NCBI GenBank assembly: GCA_029532415.1 | Contig: JAQOTA010000001.1 | Location: 558,001-622,000 of the forward strand | Source of the DNA: Marasmius tenuissimus | Taxonomy: Eukaryota; Basidiomycota; Agaricomycetes; Agaricales; Marasmiaceae | DNA length: 64,000 nucleotides | Direction: 5' to 3' | Part shown: positions 21,823 through 31,133 of the stretch, in pieces | Layout: each line of letters opens with the position of its first letter | How positions within the stretch are numbered: position 1 is the first letter of the stretch | The notes under the pieces: model-generated | The model's database searches: none | What the model was told of the DNA's origin: nothing | The model's input: the letters and a program-made list of their open reading frames with translations, nothing else | Made by a program: the position numbers and the translations under genes

Positions 21823-24800
21823 ATGGTGAAGCAACGCAAGTTTCGGAAGATCTCCGAAGCAGAAGTCAAAAGGCGGACTGCAACTATTCAGAGCTCACAG
21901 AACATTCGTTTTCTTCTCAACCACATCACCCCCAACGGTTCTCAGTCTACAACAAAATACTACGCTGATCCGCCACCACGCACACAAACTCCCCATCAGC
22001 ATCAACATCAGTATCCCCTTGTTGACGATGCGCATCCACCTATCACTGATTCCATCAACACCGACGCTGTCGATTGCAACCCTATCAAAGACTGCACTGA
22101 ACGAGAACGTGAGGAGTTGGAAAAGAAAGAACAGACTCAGGTACGTGGTATCATTGCTTGACTCTGCTCTCATGTCTGACTGGTAAATTGCAGAGAGCGA
22201 AGCTCCTGGAGCAATACGGCGACCGAGCAGAAATGGCCCTCCACATTCTCATGTCGCGAGAAGCCAATTCGAAGATTGGTACTCCATGTCAATGCGGAAG
22301 CCATGTACGATCTGTTATTTGTCGTGACTGTGACCAGTTGCCACCTCTCTGTCCAAACTGCTGGATCGAGCAACATCGTTATCAGCCACTACACTGGGCG
22401 CATGTATGGAGCACTGAACGAGGATACTTCATTCGCCATGACATCTCCTCGCTCCTACCTGGCGGCTATCCTATCCCCCTTGGGCACGATGGACATCGAT
22501 GTCCGAACCCTTCTGCTCCCCTCCAGATGATCTTGGTGGACACCAATGGGATACACGCCAGCCTTGTCACGTTTTGCAAGTGTGGCACATTCTTTGACAA
22601 GTGGCGCTCCCTATTCGAGCTCGATTTCTTTCCAGCAACAGTCAAAGATCCCCAACTTGTTTTCACATTCCGACTTCTCCGCGACTACCAGTTGAAGCTC
22701 TTACAATCGGGGATCACGCCATTTGCCTACATGAAGGCCCTCCGCCGCCAAACTGACAATGTTTTTACAGGAAATGTGCCGGTAGGTCTCCCGTGTAACT
22801 TTCCAAAGAGAACATTTACTGACAATCCTCTGCAGGATCCTTATAAACAGTTCATGTTTATTACTCGTATATGGCCATACTTTGAAGCTGAGAAACGGTT
22901 CGGACACCTTCATGGAATTGACAAGGTCCAGACTGGAAGGCGACCCGGGAATCTTATCGTCTATTGTCCGGTGTGCCCGGATCCTACGAATATGGAACCA
23001 GGATGGGAGAAGACCCCTCAGAATCTTCGGTGAGTAGCAGTTCACATCAGTGTTGGCCTTAGCTGATTCCAGGGCCTTATCCTCATAGGCATCTCCATCA
23101 GACTCACCTCACCCTCGATGGCAACTTCCAAGCGAACCACTTTGCGAAGAATTCCGATCCCAACGACGTCTCACTTTGGGGCGGAAGGGCATATTTCCCC
23201 GTTGATGCCGTCTACAAAACTCATCTTCAAAAGGCTGGCAGTGACTTTACGACAGAGGTAAGGATACTTGATCTCTTCTTGGTGATATAATCTAATGATG
23301 AGGCGCAGAAATGTTTGTGCGGACACACGATCAAAGCAATAGAGAAGCAGAACAGGGTCAAATTTAAGAATATGGACATAAGTGGAATCGTGAACTGCCA
23401 ATGTGACCATATCTTCGTGTGGTCGTCTGTTGACCTCCAGCTTGGGGAAAGGTACGTGTACTGCTTTTGTCCAACGAGATACTGACTGAATGATTCCATA
23501 GATTCGTGAACACTGACTACGCCTTGCGACTTGCACTTGGTCTTCGCGACTTTCACCAGAAGAACACGGCGTCATACGACAAAATTCACCTACCGGCAGA
23601 CGGGGCGTACCGACAGCCCTGTGGCTGTCCCTGCAAATGTACTCCTGATCACGTCTGTTTGTATGACAGTATGTGCAGTTTCTGCAAGAAGATCATGGAC
23701 CGTTGGCGCAAGCATCATCCGGAATTCGTACCCATCATTGAGAAAATGCGCTGGGTAATCCCTGCCTGTCACTGTCGCAACCACGTCGAGGGATGCGACT
23801 ATCTTTATTCCTCGGCCTTCAAGCCGTGCACAGGTCATTTCCACGCAGAAACAGCGGAATACTACTGGCCAAATTTGAATGCCATCGCCGGGGCATGTCG
23901 ACAGATGAACCCCGGCCGTCGTCACGATGCTATCATACAGAACCACGGGGATTGGAATTGGCGGAAATTGGTTGGTATCGGTGAGTTATTGCATTATATG
24001 CGAGGTTGGACGAGTTTAACTCAGTCTTTTTCTAGGGTTGCTGCTTCTCCGGGAACTGGTGGAGGCGAAAAAGAAGTACATCCAGAAGCGCGACCACTTC
24101 ATTGGCCTATGCGAGATTTACGCGCATCGACTCGTCGAATGGAACTCCCTCGACCGGTCACCCAAGGTGAATCCTAAGAACAAGAGGCAGGTTGTGAGTG
24201 TGTATTCACACAACAACAACGACAAGGGTGAGTTGTTTATATTATTATAAGCATGACAATCCCGTTCTGACCACGCTTTATTGCAGTGCCATCGTTGAAC
24301 ACTCTTGTAGACTACATGCAACATTCGCCCGATATCCTCGAAATAGCCGAAAGCAAAGTCCATGTCGGCAAGGCTGCAGTGTTTTTGAAGGAGGGACTGG
24401 CTCTACTGCAGCTCCAGTACGTCCTGCTTTCGTTCAGTCACCCCTCACACACCCTAACATGGTTTCTAGGGCTCGAGTTGCGCGGATCGCAGCCGCAGGT
24501 GATCCCTCCAATCCGACGAAGGAGCTCCTCAGTCGGAGGGAGAAGCTTACTAAGCGCATGACCAAGTGGCGCAAGGACCAGAAGCACTTGATGCCACGTA
24601 TCGCTCTCTACATCGCGCAGCAATCACCATGTTCACCGGAACAGGAGAAACTCTTTGTCCCATCTCACTTTCCAGCAGATAAACGAAGAGAGTACAAGCT
24701 TGTTGCGTTGGCAAGCCGTCAAGTTACGCTCTTGGAAGGAGCCCTGAACGATGTCATCCAGGCCCTCCGAATGAACGTTCAAATTCTCACTGCCGCTTAT

Positions 24801-26113
24801 GACCGCAAGAAGAAGAACGACGTGGGGCAAGATGCGAACACTCGTTCGACGACCAACCTCAAGGCTATTGAAAGCAAAAGGGATGGTTTCATTCTGGATT
24901 ACAACCTTCTTCGAAACGCTCTCAACGACCTGGATGCCCTGGATCCCGACATCTGGCCAAAGATGGAGGTCAAGGATACCTTTCGCAAGTCTACGGAGCA
25001 GAGAAGAACACCGGGGGACTCGCAGGTTGAAGAAGGGATTCTTTGGCGCATGGGGGTTCCAGAACTCCAACAACGAGTGGCGGAGGAAGACGAGGAGATT
25101 TTCGGGAATGGTGATCACGATGAGATGGTATGTGACGTAGGAGGCGGGTTGAGCTACACAGGAACACAGATGAATCATCGACGAGGTATGTTTCAGACAT
25201 CAAGATAAGCTGGTTTAATCCGGCCGACTGGTTTAATCGGGGTTACTGGTTCAATCCAGATTACCGACTTAATCTGTTAGCCGGTTTGATCTGGTTTAAT
25301 CTTCATCTCGATGACATCTGAACTAGTTCAAAACATGACTTACGATTCGATTGCAGGTCAGGCAGCGGTTGGTCCAGGGAAGAAAAAGACAAAGGAAGTC
25401 TCCAAGGAGGAGACATCGTCGATGACGAAGGAAGATAAAGGGAAGGAGAAGCGTGGTGTCACGGCCGACGGGTGGATCTGGTGCCCAAGGAGTACAGGGA
25501 AGATGAATGAGGAGCAAATCAAACATTGGGCAGACATATGTGAGTGCTACGATTGATCAACAACTTCAGTCAGTTGATTCAGTCTATCTAGGTGACCGGG
25601 TTCAGTGGACCAGGGCGGAGGCCGCATTCGAGCGCTGGCAAGAGCAACTGGAACGGAAACACGCCGAGTTCATGAGGTGCATCGCGTCTTTTGCCAGTGC
25701 GCGGGACACCTGGCAGACGTTGTCCTCTGAGGAGTACTCAAGTACTCCGGGTCATCGGGCCTATGCGAAGGAGCATAGCGACATGTATGAAACTCTCCGA
25801 GTCGACTGCGAGACCAAATACAAGGCCTGCGGAATCCCCATCCTCCACAACATACCGAGTGGCAAGACACTCTCGGATCAGGTGGCACTGTTTCGCGAAG
25901 CAGAGAACAAGTACTTTACCTTTGATCGGTGAGTTCCCTTATTCTACTTGGTACGGGATGCACCTGACTAACTGTACTCCTAGGTCGACACGTCCTGCAT
26001 TCCGGGATCCTACATGTCATGCTACAGGGTTCGGAGATATCCGTGAAGAGGAGACTGGCGGCAAACGAAAGAGAGACGGAGAAGAATCGGAGGAGGAGGA
26101 GGGGGAAACTTGA
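21823..26113 (+). CDS. KDZ transposase with CxC2 cysteine cluster
   Basis: Thirteen exons with GT-AG introns splice to 1192 aa with no stop or shift. It catalyses cut-and-paste DNA transposition. Around residues 138-185 is a CxC2-type cluster (CQCG, CRDCDQ, CPNCWIEQH, PLHWAHVW). The KDZ catalytic core follows, with likely acidic residues at D377 (LTLDGNFQANHF), D465 (SSVDLQLGERF) and E587 (GHFHAETAEYYW). Family hallmarks MRWVIPACH, RQMNPGRRHD and HGDWNWRK are also present. A C-terminal helical region and an acidic tail (ESEEEEGE) complete it. The ATG at 21823 was chosen because the basic MVKQRKFRK start follows a pyrimidine-rich leader. Its 171-nt intron 25186-25356 is about three times longer than the others. 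Confidence 0.9.
25186..25356 (+). repeat. GTTTAATC motif cluster inside a transposase intron
   Basis: This intron contains at least six close copies of the unit (C/A)TGGTTTAATC or variants (near 25211, 25229, 25247, 25266, 25283, 25292). They match the motif family of the element's subterminal regions. The donor is GTATGT and the acceptor TTGCAG. Confidence 0.6.
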
Positions 26114-26334
26114 GAGTTTAAAGTTTATGTTTTTTTTTAAACGGGCCTCGTTCGGAAAGAGTTCTGTTTAGTTCCAGTTTAAACGGGTTTAAATTCCTGA
26201 TCACTTTACTTAAACGGCTCCCGGTCGGTTCTGTATATCGTGTAGTAGTGGTACAGAGTTTTAACGTAGTTTAATTGAGTTTGATTTGTGAAGGCCATGT
26301 CCTGGGTGGTTTAATAAAAACTGATACTACAGTA
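26114..26334. repeat. KDZ right-end subterminal region
   Basis: These 221 bases lie between the transposase stop and the right terminus and contain AAACGGGTTTAAATT, TTAAACGG, GTTTAATTGAGTTTG and GGTTTAATAAAA. Nothing else is seen. Confidence 0.6.
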
Positions 26335-26689
26335 GCCTCCAAATAACCGTATCAATCGACTCCAACGCCACCCCTCCCTCCGTCAACTGCTCGACAATGT
26401 CTTTGTCGACTTTCAGGTCGAAGTGGGAATAAGACGCTAATCCCGCTTTCAATGCAGGGGCCCAACCATCCGCGTCCTTTCGAGCTCCCAAGTCGAACAT
26501 GATTCGTTGTCCAGTGCGGTGGGTGATTAGAAACGCGTACGCCGGCGAAACCATAACATCTCGCCCCGGAAGTACGGGATCCAGGAATGGAGTTGTTGCG
26601 ATCGAGGAGCCGTCAGCGAAGATGTCGAACGCTTGTACAGAGACGGTAAGAGAGGAAGGGGGGATTGTAATATCTGATGGGGATCCCAT
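26335..26689 (-). pseudogene. MBL-B, 5' part (exon 1)
   Basis: The segment 26689-26337 is 353 nt, exactly the length of exon 1 in MBL-E. It encodes MGSPSDITIPPSSLTVSVQA, then GRDVM, QRIMFDLGARKD and DIVEQLTEGGVALESIDTVIW. There is no signal peptide, in contrast to MBL-A and MBL-D. The exon ends TTTGGAG, followed by GC instead of the GT donor found in the paralogues, because the right-hand KDZ target duplication carries a transition. The rest of the gene is at 14087-15068. A CATAAAAA TATA-like box lies about 65 bp upstream. Confidence 0.85.
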
Positions 26690-27028
26690 GATAATGATCA
26701 GTGAATCGCAACAGGAGTGGTGAGTTGTGAGAGTAGATGCTAGAAATTAGGACGTTTTTATGGGTCTGCTCTACACGAATCTTATTAATCCAGCTGGAAC
26801 TCAACTTACTAAGACCGAAGTTGTGACCGAGGCATACGTGTCGTTTGTTCAATGTGCGTTGAATACGGCCCAGCGCGACATCCTATCTAACTATCAATCT
26901 TTTGGAAAGCTTGGCCCTGACGTCGGAAAAAACCATCAGGAAGGGCGCTGGTTATTGATTAAATTGCCTAAATGTCCTTACTAGGTTGTCTGTGGTCCAA
27001 CGGACTGAGCCTAAACACCCCGCCTCAT
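26690..27028. other. Upstream region of MBL-B, no gene
   Basis: It resembles the region upstream of MBL-E (43690-43870), including the stretch around CAACTTACTAAGACCGAAG and GTTGTGACCGA. Nothing else is recognised. Confidence 0.45.
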
Positions 27029-28357
27029 GGCGCCCCAGGGATATAATATAAAACTTTTAAATAATAAAGCACTTTTGCTATAGCACCGCTTTCAAAAGCC
27101 CGGCGCCTAAACCTCTATATACCGTTTCCAGCTCTTACACACAGAGATACATGAGATAAGTACGAGGTAGACGCAAGGCGAGAATCATGAAGGAGGTCGC
27201 GGTCTCCGTAGAGGTCTTCGCAGCCAGTAGGTAAAACGGGGACTCAGAGGTCGTAGCAAAGAGGGCGTTTAAATGAGCTTTTGGAAGAGGCGTTTAAAAG
27301 AGGTGTTTAAATGGGTGTTTGAATGGAGCATTTAAAAACATTGCTAAAACTAATGGAATCTAATAGGCGGCCCACTGGCGCAGTGTCAGTCAAGAGCGAC
27401 CGACGTGTATGAGGGTCAAACATACCTATCAACCAGCCTTGTTTTTCGCTCCTTTCTTCGCTCGGGTTTCACGCCTCTATACAGCCGGCACAGTTGATTG
27501 AAGAACTTGGCTGCTCGGCATACACAGCCAAGACGCATCCTTGAGAGGGTTTCGGGGGTACAGGGGGTCACAAGCTCGGTCGCTACAAGTAGTTGTGTGT
27601 ACGTCGAAAGAGAAAACCTGAAGGCATGATCATATACGCAGGTGATGTACACCAAATCAGAACCAACTCAAAAGTTTCAAGGACTCATTGACGAACCTGT
27701 GACCCTGCCCGCTCTATGATCTCATCCTTGACTTGTTGATGGGTCGTTCATGGAGGCCTTGAAGAACATACTAAAGTGGAATTTTGCGTATGTTGAGAAT
27801 GCATAGGGTAGAGAAGATCCAGTCGCGAGCTCGTCGCTGGAGACAATGGTAGTTTGGGTTGAAAGAGAGTTCCACACGCCAAAAAGGGGCTTCCGCTCAC
27901 GAGGCGGCGCACGTGCGTTTTGTTCGGACTTTGCCGATCTGAATCAGGCAACAGGTTTCCCTTTGTTTCTCTCCTCAACGAGTCCGACCTCGTTCAAGCT
28001 CCTCACAGTTCTCACAATTTTCTTGCAAATTTCAGCACCGTTGTCTGATATCGTTTTGAGAGTATGTTTCTCGGGGAGCAGGAATGCAGCCGCATTCAAA
28101 CGGTGAGGTTCGATTCACTGCCGACTTTGACCTTCCATACACATTGCTGCCAAATTGATCAACTCTGCATCTATTTATACCGTACAGAGATTAATCAAGT
28201 TCGGGGGCTGCGAAAAGCATATACACATATCTATTAATCGTGTTTGTAGGTGTTACAAACCTGGGGACGTTAGCTAGAGGTGGGCGGCTTTTAAAAAAGG
28301 TGCGATCGCACCAGTGCTTTGTTATTTAAAAATTTCAAATTCTTCTCTTGGGCGCCC
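27029..28357. mobile_element. Putative DNA transposon with ~80-100 bp imperfect TIRs, non-coding
   Basis: The left end (GGCGCCCCAGGG..., then TTTTAAATAATAAAGCACTT and GCACCGCTTT) is an imperfect inverted match of the right end. Read on the minus strand from 28357, the right end gives GGGCGCCC, TTTTTAAATAACAAAGCACT and GCACCTTTTTTAAAAGCC. Between them is about 1.1 kb without a credible ORF. Around 27265-27335 there is a short array of GTTTAAA-containing units. The exact termini and target duplication (perhaps AT) are uncertain, and the family is unassigned. Confidence 0.6.
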
Positions 28358-29278
28358 ATAGTGTATTGATTGATGGGCGAAGCGTCCACCACTGGCTTGA
28401 GTCAAGCCCACTCGCCCCTGGAGTATTCTATAGGTCGAGTTTGTCTGTGTTTCCGTGGCGTGCGAGTGGAGAATATTACCTCATTTTCAATCGTCGCACT
28501 CAGGGAAGATCGTGGTAGTGATCAATCCCCCCTCGTTACTGCCATCAGCTACTGCCTAGCGATCACGACAAATTTGTCAAGGCGGGAGTCCTTCATTGCA
28601 GCACCAGCTGTCGCGCCATCGCCCGCTAAGATCACACGGATTTCAGATGGAATAACCTTAATCGTCGCGCGAGTCGAGGGCACCCATTGTGAAGTTGATA
28701 AAAGCACAATCGGGCTCCTGGATTTTTGGTACGTCCGCTGCTCGAGGTCATCAGTTTGGAGAAACCTCGAAGCCATATTGCAGATGGGAAATACATATAA
28801 CCTTGCCACCATCGAACATGAGTTAATTGTAAGTTCAGAGTCAATCACTTCCAGAACCTTTTAGGCCACCGCGAGACGTCAAGTCTCGAATGACCACGAT
28901 AGCACAGGCGACGCTCAATGATTCTGTTGATATCGCTCGTTAGTCCTATCAGTGAGGTCAAAAAAAAGTGAAATAATGCCGTACTTTTGGGTACTGTAGT
29001 AGTATCCGTCAACTAGCTGGTCGATGAAACCTTTCTGCCAGCATCCGATTGAAAGTCTGAGGTATCAACAGCCTCGTTCTCTATCCAGAGAGCTGAGCCG
29101 CTTTATCCTCCCAAGAAGATCCGATGGATAAAGAAAACACTAGGACGGGTTCTGAGGTTGTAGTTCACACGGAGTAGTGGCGAGCTTCTCAAAGCCACTT
29201 CCGTCGCAACATGGATGGGAAAGTAAAAGTGCGATTCACTCGCAGTCGTTTGTACACCTCTTATACCAGTTAGGTGAC
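28358..29278. other. Intergenic / relic sequence
   Basis: A plus-strand ORF (28370-28864) overlaps minus-strand ORFs. The minus strand at about 28552-28680 contains an ILAGDGATAGAAM segment that is faintly like a hexokinase C terminus. No intact gene is supported. Confidence 0.3.
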
Positions 29279-30509
29279 TCACTCCTTGATCTCCTGCTTG
29301 TGAAATAAACCTGTTTCGCCCGTTATGATTCTGCCCTTCGCAAAGCTAAACAGGTCCATGGAGCTCACCAGGAATCTCAGTCATCCACTCATTCCTCGAC
29401 TTGCCAAAGAACTCTCCCTTGGGCGCAAGCTCCTCCTGCCCACGTTTGTCCAACGTCCCATACATCACATATCTCCATTCCGAAGCTGCTTCCTTCCCGT
29501 ATTCCAGAATCCCGCTTCCACAGGTGCCGCAGAATTCTCGGCGTAGCTCTGTAGACCCGTTATCAGAGATGTGGTCTTTTGGTGTTCCGGATGCGGAGGT
29601 GAGTTTGAATGACGATTTGGGGATTTTTGTGGTCGTGCCGAAGGGGCCGCCAAAAAATTTCTGTGTGCATGATCATTTGAGTTGCAGGAACTTGGAAAAG
29701 AGAGGGTAGTCACCTTGCAGCTGTGACAATGACAGAGGCTTGTTCTGCCTTCGTCGGGTGACCCGAGGGTTATTTCGTATTGGATTTCTTTATTGCCTTT
29801 TGCATAATTCCGTGAAAATGGGAAAAAAGTTTTTTGCCTTAAGTGACCCGGTCCGGTACTTCCAGCCGCAGCGGCAGAGACATTTTGAAGCTCCGCAGTC
29901 ATGATCAGTCCAGTAAGTGGGTAGCTAGCACGTCGATACACCCAACACGACTTCTCCTTCAATGTCATCAGTACAGGATGTTGAAGTATTTGATGAGCTT
30001 TACAGCCTCATGGCCACCTGGGGCTTTGAAGGCGACCACTACTACCGTAACCGTCCGGATGAACACAACTTACAAGACTCATTCAGTGACTGATTCCTGA
30101 AGCATGAATAACACCATTGCTTTATTGCCTCAAACCCTGCGGTTGCGGTCAATTTCTATCACCAGTTAGGGAAACAGTCGGAGTGTGATGTATCAATAAG
30201 CTGCAACGTAACTGGGAAGTACAAATGGGCACCCCACATGATTATCTACTACAATGACTCCGGAAATGTTTACAAGTCTCAAGATTATTGTTGCTGATCA
30301 TCCTATTCAGCATAGGACTTCATAGCCCGTGGCCAATACACCCTGCGTTGTTCACGCCACTAAGTACCCTCCAGTTCCTCTCGGAAAATCCCGCCTGCGG
30401 CTGCGGCTGGAAGTACCGGACCGGGTCACGTAAGGCAAAAACTTTTTTCCCATTTTCACGGAATTATGCAAAAGGCAGTACAATAGCATGAGCCAGTGTA
30501 GGTTGGCAT
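29279..30509 (-). pseudogene. GFA / CENP-V-like protein GFA2, split by a MITE
   Basis: The paralogue of GFA1 starts at 30509 with MPTYTGSCYC, breaks off after 30479, and resumes at 29792 with KEIQYEITLGSPDEGRTSLC. It then reads HCHSCK, a 53-nt intron (29713-29661), exon 2 (29660-29369) with KFFGGPFGTT, FCGTCGSG and a C-terminal EIPG, and a last exon (29310-29279) GLFHKQEIKE. Apart from the 686-bp insert after the second zinc-ligand Cys codon, every zinc-ligand cysteine and the splice sites are intact. The insertion therefore looks recent. It is the first gene of the second GFA-MBL-MBL unit. Confidence 0.85.
29793..30478. mobile_element. MITE with ~80-bp TIRs and TA target duplication, inside GFA2
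   Basis: The 686-bp insert has ends (C/T)TGCCTTTTGCATAATTCC in inverted orientation. The TIRs continue through TTCCCATTTTCACGG and GACCCGGTCCGGTACTTCC to about 80 bp with few differences. TA flanks both sides (29791-29792 and 30479-30480); removing the insert plus one TA restores the GFA reading frame. TA duplications are the signature of Tc1/mariner-pogo elements. No transposase is encoded. Confidence 0.88.
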
Positions 30510-30639
30510 TGTTGTTCGAATGAAGAAATGAGAAAAGGATACCTTGAGAACGCAGTCAACGTTTATAAAGGCCGTTGATCTTCAATGACCCCACTTGTTT
30601 CATCATGTCAAAGTCATCGGGATGGAGTTGGTTGGCTGT

Positions 30640-30897
30640 TGTTGAATCCGGACTACCGGATATATGGACCGTTGTATCGGGCCGCATATATGCTTCAATC
30701 GTTTTACTATGATCTATGCTATTCCTAGTCACTCCTGTTATAGAAGATACAGCCACCTCTGTATAGTATATAAGTAGCTCTGTATCTACATGCAATACCA
30801 GTACTTTTACTACTCTCGTTGCTGCCTCTAAGCCTATCTCCAGGTGAGCTAGTCTGTCCCATGCTGCCACTGCGTGGGCAGGACCTCTGCCTCAACA
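30640..30897 (+). repeat. Copia 5' LTR
   Basis: This 258-bp LTR starts TGTTGAATCC and ends CTCAACA. It contains TATAAG-like sequence near 30768 (GTATATAAGTAG), a probable promoter. It appears identical to the 3' LTR. Confidence 0.93.
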
Positions 30898-30909
30898 GGT
30901 TATGGGCCC
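30898..30909 (+). promoter_or_regulatory. Primer-binding site, half-tRNA(iMet) type
   Basis: GGTTATGGGCCC follows the LTR directly. The same 12-mer is the primer-binding site of Drosophila copia, where the primer is the 5' half of initiator tRNA-Met cut in the anticodon loop. Confidence 0.75.
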
Positions 30910-31133
30910 CGGTGCCCTGTCGATGTGCCCTGCGATGGCAGCTCTCTAGGATGTGCACCTTTATTGTGTGCTGCCTATGATGATGCGCTATTGTGGTCGT
31001 TGCACTCGATGACCATCGTGACTGCTTAATCGCTGTCGTGATGGGCAGACCGTTAACACCGGTTCTGGACCTGTGAAGTCGACATCTTCATTGATGTTTT
31101 GACGATGGTGGACTGTGTCCTCAACAACGATCG

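Larger units (their letters stand above)
15069..26334 (+). mobile_element. KDZ-superfamily DNA transposon, 11.27 kb, apparently complete
   Basis: The element is bounded by an 8-bp target duplication: ACCTCCAA at 15061-15068 and GCCTCCAA at 26335-26342, with one transition. The same eight bases occur once at this position in the undisturbed paralogue MBL-D. Termini form imperfect inverted repeats sharing a GTTTTxATTAAACxACxxAGGA core about 14 nt inside each end. Both ends are rich in GTTTAATC-like motifs. It carries a 13-exon transposase gene (21823-26113), an uncharacterised 580-aa gene on the minus strand and three smaller genes. KDZ (Kyakuja-Dileera-Zisupton) elements are known to be abundant in Agaricomycetes. 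I see no TET/JBP gene, which some KDZ elements are linked with. Confidence 0.88.

Noticed and set aside
28549..28848. Hexokinase C-terminal fragment on the minus strand
   Set aside because: A LAGDGATAGAAM segment is only loosely similar to the hexokinase LAKDGSGVGAAL region, and nothing upstream supports the fold.
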